Assembly: GCF_012290005.1 (NCBI RefSeq)
Contig: NZ_JAAXMS010000002.1
Span: 434,001 to 498,000 of the forward strand
Length of the DNA stretch: 64,000 nucleotides
Direction: 5' to 3'
From: Crateriforma spongiae
GTDB lineage: Bacteria; Planctomycetota; Planctomycetia; Pirellulales; Pirellulaceae
Of this stretch, positions 34,146-44,300 are shown piece after piece. Made by a program: the position numbers and the translations under genes. The stretch's first letter is position 1; every line of letters starts with the position of its first letter. The notes below the pieces were generated by a model. That model was given only the letters and a program-made list of their open reading frames with translations, ran no database searches and had not been told where the DNA came from.

Positions 34146-36935
34146 TCACTGCACAACGGTATAAATGGCGTCGGTGGGAAGTTGAACGGAACGTCCCCAT
34201 TTCATCTCGGTCACCGGCACAGTTCGATCCTGCCAATCGCCGTTGCCATCCAACACACGGGCTTGCTTCCACGGCCGCTTGAAGTGAACCGTGGCGTCGA
34301 CTTCGCGAACATTCATTGGGTATCCACCCAGCTTGGTGATCCGTTGATATTCACCCACCGATTCGGTTTCAAATCCGTACGGCTGATCCCAGGTTCCGGT
34401 CTGTATCAAGATCTTCGCTGACTGAGCCAAGGGCATGCCGTCGAGCGAGATCACCAACACACTGCCGTACGTGTTTCGCGAATCAATGGCAACGTCATCC
34501 AACCGGATCGTCCCGGCATCTTGCAAGAATCCCCAAGCACCCTGGGCCCGTGGTGTGTTCACGGTCATCACCCCGACACCGGCATTCCAAGACAACTGAC
34601 CTGTCACACTGCGAACGATCTGTTGATCACGATCAATGTATTGTGAAAGTGACGCCGAACGTAACGTGGAGGGACCATCGCCCAACGACTGCACCACCGG
34701 TCCGACAAAATAGGCCAGTGGATCCACCGATGGCTGATCGATTTGGCCGTCGGCCTGTTTTGGCTGTCCGCCTTCCAGTTCGCCGATCCTGGCCTGCCAC
34801 AACGCATCCGACCCACGCAGCGGCACCGCCGCCGTGCCCTTCATTTGATACGCATCGTCCAGTGCCACCGATTCATCGACCACGGGTTCGGTCGCAGCGC
34901 GAACATCGCCACGTCGAAACATCAGCGCCGTCGCGGGAAACTGTCCCAAGATCGATGGGTTGCTAAGATCCCAAACGCCCATGGAGTGCCGCCAGTCGAC
35001 GTCTTCCATTGCGAAGAACGTCCAGCCATCGATGCCTTGAAGCGACGCATAGCTGGCAATCATCAGTGGCCATTCCACCCGGTAGCGATTGGGCCGCGTC
35101 CAATTGTTTTCCGTCACCATGAACGGATAGTCTTTGACCAAAGGCGTTCCCAGCGGCGCGGGCAACCCCGGACGCTTTAGCGCACTGCCGTCGCGATAGG
35201 TGTCGCCGACTTCGATTTCATAGAATTTTTGCTGGCCGTCTTTGGCATAGTCGACGCCAGAGTAGCTATTCCGACACACGACATCGCCGGCGGTATAGGT
35301 GTGACGTTCCAACGCATCCAACACCTTGGGATCCGCCGTCTTCCAATTGCTGGGTACGATCATTTGCTTTACCCCGGCCGAACGCAACGAATGCCGCATG
35401 GTTTGATAAAACGCCTGCTGCGATTCGACCATGAATTGCAATTGATCGGACGCGCGGCGTTGGTTCCGTTGCTGCACCGCCCAATCCGCGCCGGACAGGG
35501 TGCCGGCCGAATACAGCCCGACGCGACCGACGTCCCACTGATCCGGCGTGGGCTTACCGGCACGTGGATCCTGCAATCCGTTTCCGTTCGGCCTCGGGCT
35601 GGTTTGCCAAGACTTTTGCGCCGATGCCAGATCGCCGTACTTGGCTTTCAACCAATCACCAAATCGCTGTTCAACCAAGGCACGTTCGGATTCAGGAAAA
35701 CGCGCAGGATTGAACGTGTAAAACAACAGGCTGCTTTCGTTCTGGATTTCCAGAAATGCCACCGCCGGGTCATCCGCCATCGATAAGCCGGTATGGCGGT
35801 TCGGCGTGTGCATGAAATCAATCAAGAACTGACGATAAGCGTCTTGAAATTGATTTTTAAAGAACATCAATGCGATGGCATTTTTCCCCTCGCCGAAACC
35901 CGGAAAATCGGCTTCACGAATTGGGTGGTGGGTGTGCCAATACAAGTGATCGATGTAGGTATAAATTCCGGCCTTTCGGAGCGCCGCAACACGAAGGTGC
36001 AGGTCATCGACCAGAGCTCGCATTTGATCGGGATTCTGACGCCAGACACGAAAGAATTCTCCGCTGCCCATGCGGACCAGATTGACACCGTATTTCGCCA
36101 ATCGGCGGGCGCGGCGTTCGTACTGCGCCGGGTCTTTGCCCAGCCCATTTTGCACCGCCCAAAATCGAATCGGCTCGTCAGCCCCGGTGACAAATCGATC
36201 TCCATCGCGTCGTACAAATCCGCTTTCACCAGCGACGGTCTCATTCAACCGCCGCAAATCAATCGGTGAATCTTCGCGCAGCGGATCGGTCCCCGGTGAC
36301 CAAGCGAAATAGCCGGGATGATGCAACTGGCCCTCTTCGGCGGGATTACCTTTTCCCACCGGCGATAGACCCTCGTCGGTTAAAAAGATGGCGTCGATTG
36401 CCCCGTGATTTTGATTCTTGCTATCGAATCGGAACCGCAGCGTTGACGTTCCCTTCGCTAAGCTTCGCTGGCCCAAACGCAACCACCCGACGAATCGCAA
36501 ATCCACTGCACCATCTTTGGCGACATTGACCACATGCTTCGCGTTTCGGGTCGGGATGCTTTGCCAGGCTTGATCATCCCAAGCAATCGCCAATGACGAC
36601 TTGGTCGGATTGATCCGTGCCCAAACGGTATACGTCGCTGGCTTGGTGACTCGAACGTTGTAGCTGGCGGTCGCCACCTGACCACCGAAATGCGACAGCC
36701 AATCTCCGCCGGACAGCAGATCCGCATCAACGCCGTCGTACCAACCATGATGTCGTACGTCGGATGCTTCAGGCTGCTCGCCTTCGATCCAAATGGATTC
36801 TGCATGAACACGTGGCAGAAAAGCCAAAACAATCCCCAGCAACACCGCTGTACTTATCGGCTCGGCGATGCGTCGTGATCGAAACTCGTTGACGTTTGGT
36901 CGTTCGGGTAAGACAAGCCGTCTTTCTTTGGCCAT
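34146..36935 (-). CDS. Secreted glycoside hydrolase-like protein (TIM barrel, family not assigned)
   Basis: 929 residues with an N-terminal hydrophobic segment (about 27-45, ISTAVLLGIVLAFLPRVHA) that looks like a signal peptide after a long basic n-region. A beta-sandwich of the carbohydrate-binding type (WIEGEQPEAS... TYTVWARI) is followed by a TIM barrel like cellulase/beta-galactosidase-type hydrolases: VNLVRMGS, a probable acid/base Glu near 398 (FLEIQNESS, the NE pair) and a probable nucleophile Glu near 608 (PFMVTENNW). The C-terminal 250 residues are beta-rich. A retaining glycosidase acting on a polysaccharide is inferred. No GH family is claimed. It stands alone between two proton-channel operons. 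Confidence 0.72.
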   Translation of the reverse strand: MAKERRLVLPERPNVNEFRSRRIAEPISTAVLLGIVLAFLPRVHAESIWIEGEQPEASDVRHHGWYDGVDADLLSGGDWLSHFGGQVATASYNVRVTKPATYTVWARINPTKSSLAIAWDDQAWQSIPTRNAKHVVNVAKDGAVDLRFVGWLRLGQRSLAKGTSTLRFRFDSKNQNHGAIDAIFLTDEGLSPVGKGNPAEEGQLHHPGYFAWSPGTDPLREDSPIDLRRLNETVAGESGFVRRDGDRFVTGADEPIRFWAVQNGLGKDPAQYERRARRLAKYGVNLVRMGSGEFFRVWRQNPDQMRALVDDLHLRVAALRKAGIYTYIDHLYWHTHHPIREADFPGFGEGKNAIALMFFKNQFQDAYRQFLIDFMHTPNRHTGLSMADDPAVAFLEIQNESSLLFYTFNPARFPESERALVEQRFGDWLKAKYGDLASAQKSWQTSPRPNGNGLQDPRAGKPTPDQWDVGRVGLYSAGTLSGADWAVQQRNQRRASDQLQFMVESQQAFYQTMRHSLRSAGVKQMIVPSNWKTADPKVLDALERHTYTAGDVVCRNSYSGVDYAKDGQQKFYEIEVGDTYRDGSALKRPGLPAPLGTPLVKDYPFMVTENNWTRPNRYRVEWPLMIASYASLQGIDGWTFFAMEDVDWRHSMGVWDLSNPSILGQFPATALMFRRGDVRAATEPVVDESVALDDAYQMKGTAAVPLRGSDALWQARIGELEGGQPKQADGQIDQPSVDPLAYFVGPVVQSLGDGPSTLRSASLSQYIDRDQQIVRSVTGQLSWNAGVGVMTVNTPRAQGAWGFLQDAGTIRLDDVAIDSRNTYGSVLVISLDGMPLAQSAKILIQTGTWDQPYGFETESVGEYQRITKLGGYPMNVREVDATVHFKRPWKQARVLDGNGDWQDRTVPVTEMKWGRSVQLPTDAIYTVVQ

Positions 36936-37118
36936 CGTTGTGCTCGGTCTGGAATGGTTGCCGGTGGAGGCGTGAAAGAACCACCAAGGAACATTCTAGA
37001 CGCTGGCCGATCGGTCGGTGACGCTGGAGCAACGACGCTTCGGTTAAGTGACCAACCGGCCCTACGCGATAACGGCGTCCCGAGGTCGCCACCGCAAGTC
37101 CAGCCTTGCTTGACCGCT

Positions 37119-39839
37119 TTACTTTGCGGTGTCGTCGTAGATCGGCAGATGCCGATAGTAGACTTCCAGATTCAACAGGTTCATCGTCGTCACGTACAAG
37201 CGTCCCGCATGCGGTGCCCAGCGATCAGCGACCGGTAAGTTCGGATCCCAGCTACCGGCGTTGGCGCCGCGTTTGATCTGCCCCGACAACAAGACGGGGT
37301 TTAGCGAACGATTCCAACGTTCCCAATAATCACCGCCCATATGAAACATGACTTGGGTGGCGTAGTACCAATAGTAGGTATCGCGTTGTGGGGACCGGGG
37401 CGTCCCGATCTGTGGTGGGTACTGCAGCAGGTATTCCGCGGCGGATTTCATCTCCTCGCGATTACGGCTCCAGCCCAAATACATCCGCATCAAAATGCCG
37501 ACACTGGTCATCGTCGGGGTCACAAACCTGCCGTGTCGCTGTGCCGGCGTGTCCGGGGCAAAGGGGTCATAACGATAGCGGTCTTCGCGATCCGCATCTT
37601 GTCGCGCGTAGCCCAGCCAACGGCGAATCCCAACATATGCGTCCGGATTCACTTCCAAGCCAGCCAGTTCACCGCTTTTCAAAGCCATCATCATCCAGCC
37701 CGTGACGCTGGTGTCGGCACTGACTTGCGGCGTGTACCGCCAGCCGCCACGGCGGCGGTGCTGGGTCGCGGCGATGTAGTCCAGTGCCATCTGCGCCGGT
37801 TCGCGCAGTTCGGGATCTTGAGTCATCCCAAACGCTTCGCTAAGCGCCAACGCGGCGATTCCATGACTGTACAAAGCCACGTTGCGATTGCTGACCGGAT
37901 CTTCGGATTTGTAAAGATCACCGTTGGTCCGCTGAACATCACGCAAAAACTGCAAACCCTTGGCGACAACCCCGGCATACTGGTGTTGCTTGTGCGTGTA
38001 CCCGGCACCTTGAAATGCCAACAAGCAAAGCCCGGTGGCGGCGGTATCGCTGCGCAAGATGACGTCTTCACCATGCCCTTGAAGCGACCAACTGCCGTTC
38101 TCGTTTTGCAGTTCGGCAAGAAATGCCAACCCACGTTCAATCGCTTCCTCCGTTTCCGGACCGACCATTCCCGCCGCCGTGGGTGGCGCGGACGAATCGG
38201 TTCGTTGCGTCCGACGGTCGAACGGTTTAACGGGCTGGACTTGGCTGCCGGCCGGTGGGATCGGGCCACCACTATCAACACGACGCCGGGGGCGACGCAT
38301 CGTTTCCAGTGATGCGATCAAAGGCTGGTCCAGTCCACCGCCCATCGGTGAGGCGTCCATCGCAGGCGATGGCACCGGCAGCCCGGGCAACATCGCCGGC
38401 GCGGGCATCGGTGGCCCCGGCAACCCTGTCGGCGCTGCCAACGTCGATGGAGCCCGACGATTCATCGGTTCGTTGATCTGATCACGTGCAGCGAATGACT
38501 GGGACGATGCTTCGCCAGGGTCCTTCGGGGAAACGTTGGGGACTTCCACGGCGGATCCCGCGACTTCGACCGTGGACGGTTGTCGCGGTACAGGCGTCGC
38601 CAAACGGTTCGACGCCGCGCCGTCGTCAGTCACTTTGGGCAATTCAAGCGAATCGCTGCGTCGCGGCCCCGCCATCAAGGGTTCCGATTGCCTGACCATC
38701 GGCCCGCCTGGCACCGCGCCGGGCAACTGCGGCAACGTCTGACTAAGGTCGGAACTTCGGCTGGGGCGATCACCTGATTCAGCCGTTGAACGCTCCGGTG
38801 CAAGCCGACGGGACTGGTCGTTCATCAAACGCGCAATCGACACCGATGGTGCCGAGGGAACCGCACCGAGCGGTTGGTCCGGCCGCATTCGTTGACTGCG
38901 GCGTGGCGTCGTCACACTTTCGGCGACTCGTGGCATGGCCATATCCAAGTCGGCCGAATTTCGTGTCGCCGCCGGCGTATCGACCGCGCGCTGCGCCGCC
39001 ACCGAAACGGGGTCGGATGGTTGCAGCGGAATGTCTGCCATCGGCATCGCAGCGACATCCTGACGCTTGGGAATTTTTGAATCGGCAAAGGACCGCTCGG
39101 TAACATCGGCTTGCACCGGAGACGGCGAGACTGGCGTCAAATCAGGTGCCGTCGGCGACGCATTGACGGGAGGCGTCTCGGCGACATCGCGGGAACGTCG
39201 CGGAGGCGTGGACGGATCGTTCTGCAAATCGGGTTGTGCTTCAGACGGTGCATCGCGGGGCACCACGAATGGCTGTTGCGAAGATTCCGGTTGTAGATCA
39301 GCCAGCGGTACCGGCGGCGTGTATCGCTTCCCTGGGTCTGGCTGAGTGGTGTCGGCCCGCTGGGTCGACCGATCCGCCGACGTTGCCGTCACCGGCTGTG
39401 CCCAGTCCGGTGTGTCGGGCGTCTGTTTGGTGACTTCGAAGACGTATTCGGGAACGGTCTTGCGGATCGGATTCCGCTGTGACTTTGCACCGCGAAATGC
39501 CTCAGGAAAATAGGCCGGAAAGATGACCCAACGAACGGCAACCAACAGCAACAACAGGTGCACAAAGACGCTGGTCAGAAAACCAAGCTGAATCGATTTC
39601 TGCACATTCTGGCTGACCACATTGTGCAGCAAGATGGCCAACGCCAACGTTACCACGGGGACCGCGATCGCATAGGTCCAAGCGTTGTGAACCAAACGTG
39701 GATCGTCAAACCTTAGCTGGGTAAAGACGATATACAAAATCAGCGCCGCCACGCTGACCAGGGCCACGTCCAGTGGCCACATCCGGGATGAACCACCGTC
39801 CACCGGATCATCGCTGAATCCCAAACCGTCATCGGTCAC
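37119..39839 (-). CDS. Membrane protein with Pro-rich linker and C-terminal alpha-toroid (prenyltransferase/squalene-cyclase-like) domain
   Basis: 906 residues. Three TM helices at about 20-42, 50-68 and 85-108 are followed by some 450 residues rich in Pro, Ser, Asp and Gln. A C-terminal domain (about 580-890) has repeats typical of the alpha/alpha toroid: ATGLCLLAFQGAGY, GLQFLRDVQRTNGDLY, ALYSHGIAALALSEAFG, ALDYIAATQHRRRGGWRY, DTSVTGWMMMALKSGEL. No DXDD catalytic motif was seen, so it is more likely a binding than a cyclising domain. Its start overlaps the exbD stop (ATGA), so it is the last gene of the TPR-ExbB-ExbD operon, in the position of a TonB/TolA-like energy transducer. Confidence 0.75.
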   Translation of the reverse strand: MTDDGLGFSDDPVDGGSSRMWPLDVALVSVAALILYIVFTQLRFDDPRLVHNAWTYAIAVPVVTLALAILLHNVVSQNVQKSIQLGFLTSVFVHLLLLLVAVRWVIFPAYFPEAFRGAKSQRNPIRKTVPEYVFEVTKQTPDTPDWAQPVTATSADRSTQRADTTQPDPGKRYTPPVPLADLQPESSQQPFVVPRDAPSEAQPDLQNDPSTPPRRSRDVAETPPVNASPTAPDLTPVSPSPVQADVTERSFADSKIPKRQDVAAMPMADIPLQPSDPVSVAAQRAVDTPAATRNSADLDMAMPRVAESVTTPRRSQRMRPDQPLGAVPSAPSVSIARLMNDQSRRLAPERSTAESGDRPSRSSDLSQTLPQLPGAVPGGPMVRQSEPLMAGPRRSDSLELPKVTDDGAASNRLATPVPRQPSTVEVAGSAVEVPNVSPKDPGEASSQSFAARDQINEPMNRRAPSTLAAPTGLPGPPMPAPAMLPGLPVPSPAMDASPMGGGLDQPLIASLETMRRPRRRVDSGGPIPPAGSQVQPVKPFDRRTQRTDSSAPPTAAGMVGPETEEAIERGLAFLAELQNENGSWSLQGHGEDVILRSDTAATGLCLLAFQGAGYTHKQHQYAGVVAKGLQFLRDVQRTNGDLYKSEDPVSNRNVALYSHGIAALALSEAFGMTQDPELREPAQMALDYIAATQHRRRGGWRYTPQVSADTSVTGWMMMALKSGELAGLEVNPDAYVGIRRWLGYARQDADREDRYRYDPFAPDTPAQRHGRFVTPTMTSVGILMRMYLGWSRNREEMKSAAEYLLQYPPQIGTPRSPQRDTYYWYYATQVMFHMGGDYWERWNRSLNPVLLSGQIKRGANAGSWDPNLPVADRWAPHAGRLYVTTMNLLNLEVYYRHLPIYDDTAK

Positions 39840-40258
39840 TCGGCAGGCCCCTCACGCGTGGTCACGCTATAGTCAGCAACGCCGGTGGAATTGCAAACAT
39901 CCATCACGCTGACGACCGGTTGAAAGCTGGCTTCACGATCCGCCCGGATGACCACCGACTGATCGGCCGGATTGTCGGCCACCGCTTTGACCAACAACTG
40001 TTCCAGGGTCACCAAATCGGTCGGTTCCCCCCGCATAAAAACTTGGCCCGACGAATCGACATCAATGATGATTTCCCGAGGCCGACTGATCATCGGCGTC
40101 GCACTGGTCGCGGTCGGCAGGACGATGTCCAAGCGACGTTCTTCGTCCTCAAATTCGCTGGTCACCAGGAAGAAAATCAGCAACAGAAAAACGACGTCAA
40201 TCAACGGCGTCAAACTGAGCGTCCCGGCGGCCGACGATTTCTTGATCTTTACCGCCAC
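39836..40258 (-). CDS. ExbD/TolR-family biopolymer transport protein
   Basis: 140 residues, the usual length. LSLTPLIDVVFLLLIFFLVTS contains the essential TM Asp of ExbD/TolR. A small periplasmic domain follows (EIIIDVDSSGQVFMRGEPTDL...VVIRADREASFQPVVSVMDVCNSTGVADYSVTT). With ExbB it forms the proton channel that energises an envelope partner. It begins 5 bp after exbB and overlaps the next gene by 4 bp. Confidence 0.95.
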   Translation of the reverse strand: MAVKIKKSSAAGTLSLTPLIDVVFLLLIFFLVTSEFEDEERRLDIVLPTATSATPMISRPREIIIDVDSSGQVFMRGEPTDLVTLEQLLVKAVADNPADQSVVIRADREASFQPVVSVMDVCNSTGVADYSVTTREGPAE

Positions 40259-40263
40259 AGCAC

Positions 40264-41331
40264 CTATCCCGCTTGGATCCCACCGCGTGACTTGGTCTTC
40301 GTGCGACCAGCCACAGAACCGGTTGTGACCTGGGGCGGACGTCCACCGGTCGATTCATCGCCCGCGGCATCGGCCATCGGTTGCAACGCCCCGTCACGAC
40401 GCATTTGAGTGTTGCCGACGAATCGGTTCAGCGAAGGCGCCAAATCAAACGCCAATTGTTCGACACGGCCAAACAAACGCGTCAACTTGTTTTCCAAATG
40501 CTGGGCCAGGATCGCCGCCGGGATCGCGACAATCAAACCAGCCAATGTCGTCACCAATGCCGTGTAGATGCCCTCGGAAAGCTGTTCGCTGCGGCTGCGA
40601 TCGGGCGTCAATGTGGTCGATTCATGAAACGCGACGATCATGCCCCATACCGTGCCCAACAAGCCCATCAACGGTGTCGCCGCGGCTGCCAAATTCAACC
40701 ACCGGATCGGCGAAGCGTAACGGTCGGCTTCCCGCTGGGCCGTTTCGGTCGCAGCCCGCTCGGCATCGGCAATCGGAGCCCCGGTCCGCATCAACATCGC
40801 TTTGACAACGCGTGAAGCCACCGAAGGAAATTCCTCGCAGGTCAAAAACGCTTTGGACGGCTGAAAGTGTGCGTCGTCCATCATCTGGGTGCGCAGTTCA
40901 CGCACCAAACGACGTGGAATGATTTTGCGTGAACGCAGCGTCAAAATGCGTTCCACCGCCAAAGTGACCACCAACAAGCTCATGATCGCGATCGGAATCA
41001 TGAACACACCACCGCGGAAGATCAGCGAGAGCAAATCAATTCCACTGGGCGATTCGCCCTGGCCGGGTTCAGGCTCCGGTGCATCATTCAGCACCGACTG
41101 GATTTCGGATGCGTCGACGATCGGCGTCTGGGCCGTCTGTGCGTATCCCGTCGATGGACCGCCCAGCACCGCGATGGCATGAACTGCCACCGCCCACAGC
41201 AATAACCAGCATAGGAATGCCGGACGGCAATGGTCGCCGGACAAACGCCGGACCCAATCGGTCCGTTCATCGGCCCGGATGCCGACGATGCGTTTCATTC
41301 GCGACGAAAGTTGTGTGATCAGCGAAATCAT
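40264..41331 (-). CDS. ExbB/TolQ/MotA-family proton channel protein
   Basis: 355 residues. A long N-terminal extension includes a hydrophobic segment (PAFLCWLLLWAVAVHAIAVLGG) that may be a signal peptide. The TolQ/ExbB core then has three TM helices: FMIPIAIMSLLVVTLAVERIL, LNLAAAATPLMGLLGTVWGMIVAF (the family signature) and TALVTTLAGLIVAIPAAILA. The C-terminus is a low-complexity basic tail. The start could also be the ATG at 41298. The gene begins 8 bp after the TPR gene stop and 5 bp before exbD, so the three are one transcription unit. Confidence 0.93.
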   Translation of the reverse strand: MISLITQLSSRMKRIVGIRADERTDWVRRLSGDHCRPAFLCWLLLWAVAVHAIAVLGGPSTGYAQTAQTPIVDASEIQSVLNDAPEPEPGQGESPSGIDLLSLIFRGGVFMIPIAIMSLLVVTLAVERILTLRSRKIIPRRLVRELRTQMMDDAHFQPSKAFLTCEEFPSVASRVVKAMLMRTGAPIADAERAATETAQREADRYASPIRWLNLAAAATPLMGLLGTVWGMIVAFHESTTLTPDRSRSEQLSEGIYTALVTTLAGLIVAIPAAILAQHLENKLTRLFGRVEQLAFDLAPSLNRFVGNTQMRRDGALQPMADAAGDESTGGRPPQVTTGSVAGRTKTKSRGGIQAG

Positions 41332-41339
41332 TTTGAACG

Positions 41340-44300
41340 CTATAAGGTTTTCAGACGCTGTTGGGCCCGTTCGGCCATTTCGTCCGTCGGATGTTTTTCT
41401 ACGACGTAGCGATAAAACTGCACCGCAATTTCTTTGGCCCGCTTTTTGGCTTGTTCGGTGCGAGCTTGCTGCATCAACCGTTCGCTACACCGGGCGGCTT
41501 CGTACCCACTTTTGGCCTGCCAAACCTTGATTCCTTTCGATGCTTTTTCGGCACCGAAACCAAACATGACTCGTTGAAATTCTTCGATGGCTTTGTCCAA
41601 ACGCCCCGCTTCGAAATGAATCTCGCCCATCATAAAGCGTGATCGCGCGGCCACCGAATTTCGGTACTTTTGGGCGACCTGTCCATAAAACTGTAGCGCC
41701 TGCCCCGTGTCACCTTTCTGCTGATTCGCGAACGCGATTTCGTAGAAGACTTGAGACAGATAGTCGGTGTTGGGAAATCGTGTCCGCAATTCCTGATACC
41801 AATCCAGCGCATCGTCCCAGCGTTTCAACTGGGCTGCACTTTGTCCGCCATGCAGCAAAATCAGTTCCCGAACCTGTCGTTCGTCATCCTGGGACAAAGA
41901 TTGGGCTGATTCGTCAGCGTTTTCGATCCGGGTTCGAGCCCGGGTGTAGCTGTCCAAAGCCGCATCAAAATCCTTGCGTTTGAAATCGCATTCACCGATC
42001 ATCATCAACGCATCCATCAGATACTCACCGCCGGGATGCTGATCGGCCTGACGGGAAAAAGCATCGCGTGCGTCGGCAAAATCCCCGTCCTTGAAGTGCG
42101 CCCAACCCAATCGATACAGCGACTTTTCCGACATCTCCGGATCGTCCGCCGACTGTGCAGCCTGGCTGTACAGGTCCGCCGCAACCTGCCATTGATCCCG
42201 CTGATAGGCCTGTTGGGCCAAGAAATACTTTGCATCCACCCCCAGCGGACTGTCCGGAAACTGTTTTAGGAAGTTCTCGAACTCGGTCTCCGCTTGCTGC
42301 GTTTTCCCCGCTTCCTTGTACGACCAAGCCAGTTCGAACGTCACGCGATCGGACGCCGCATAGTTCGGATACTCGGACCGAATCCGCACAAACTTCTCAA
42401 TCGCATCGTCATAGCGTTCCTTTTCCTGGTCCAACATCGCCGACTCGAACAACACCGCAGCCGATGTCATCGACGACGCCGTGGATGAAGCGGCCTGTTG
42501 CAACAGTTCGGACGCCTGGTCGTCCTTGCCCAGCAATCGTTTCACCGATGCCAGCGAAGTCAACACGTCCCCCTTCAAAGAATGATTCGGATACGTGTCG
42601 ATCCACGCGTCCAACTGCGTTTCGGCGCGCTCCGGTTGCTTGTCGGCGATGAAGGACCTTGCCTGGGCGTACTGTGCGTAAGGCAAAAGATTTGGATCGT
42701 TCTTTCGGTCCAAGATCTTGCCGAACTCAGCGATGGCAGTTGCATGGTCCCCTTGGTTTGCCGCCAACTGGCCGAGTTTAAAAATCGCCTGATCCGCCAT
42801 TCGCGGATCCGTGTCATCTGCCGAAAGTTCTGTCCATACCTGGGCGGCCTGGTCCGTTTTGCCATCCGCTTGAAACGCCACGCCGCGCAACAAACGGGCT
42901 TCCGACGAGCGGGCCCATTGATCGTTGTACTCCAAGCTTTTACCGAACGCGGCAACGGCGCTGGACGGCTTGCCGGTCGCCATCAACGCTTGGCCGATCA
43001 TCAGTGAAGCTTCCGCTTTCTGGGCTGACTGGGGCAGCCGGTCGACCTCGCGCCGCAGCATCTCAATCGCGGCCTCCGCTTGACCGGCCGATTGCATCGA
43101 TGCAGCCCCGCGGATCACCCACAACGGTCGCTGGGGATTGTCACGATCTTCTTGGCTGTTGATCAGTTCTTCATACCAATCGGCGGCCCGTTTGACCTCG
43201 CCCTGCCGCAGCAACGCTTCGGCCACCACAAACCTGACATCGGCGGCCAGTTCGTCCTGTGAATACTGATCAAGAAACTGTTCACCCTGGCGAATCGCTT
43301 GTTCGGCGTCTCCCAATTGCAACGAGAAGAACGCGGCGTTGTACAACGCACGCGGGGCCAAAGGATCCTTTGGATTGTCCGTCGCAACCGCCTTGAATTC
43401 GTCGCGTGCCTGATCGATCGTCGTCGGATCCGCCGCAAGTGCATCGGCCAAATCCAGACGCAACGCGGTCCCAAAATCCCCCTCGATCCCTCGGTCGATC
43501 TGATTTCGGGCGATTTCCGCCGCGGCCTTGGCGTCATTCTTGGACAAAGCGATTCGCACCAGCCAATGCGCCGCTTCGGTTGCCGCTGTGGGATCCCCCT
43601 TTTCCAAAACACGTTCAAAACGCTGCGATGCCAGATCGATGTCACCGCTGCGGTAGGTGCTTTGTGCCGAGGCTAGGATGGCCGCGGTCGCATAGGAACT
43701 GTCACCGTGTTCCTGAATCAATCGTTCGTAAAGATCAGCGGCCTTGCCCGGCTGATTGTTTTTTGTCAATGCAAAGGCGTGCCGATAAATCGCGTAAGCT
43801 TTGTCCTGGTCGGCAGACGCCTGATCTTCGGCCAACAGAAACGAATCAATGGCATCGCCGAATTGTCCATTCAAAATAGCGATGTCGCCCATTCGCAGAT
43901 GGACATCAGCGACCAAGTCCGAATCGTCACACACATCGATCAATTGACGATAGGACGCGATCGCTTTTTCAAAATCACGTTGGCCTTCGTAAGCGATCCC
44001 TCGTGAATACAAAGCTTCGCACCGGAGCGGAGACTCCTTAGCGTCGGGCGCCGCCAACATACGATCCAAATACTCGATCGCTTTTTGTGTTTGCCCGAGT
44101 CCGAAATAGGATTCCGCGGTGTAGTAATCCGCACGATCCGAGAAAGGGCTTTCGGGAAACTCTTTTCTCAGTGTCCCCAGAACGCTGATCGCTTGACGTA
44201 ACTTGTCTTGATCCCAATCCGGCGCCGGACCTGCGGTCGCGTACAAACACCACCCTAAGTTGGCCAGACTTTCCTCTCGCAAATCGTACGTCTTGTCGCG

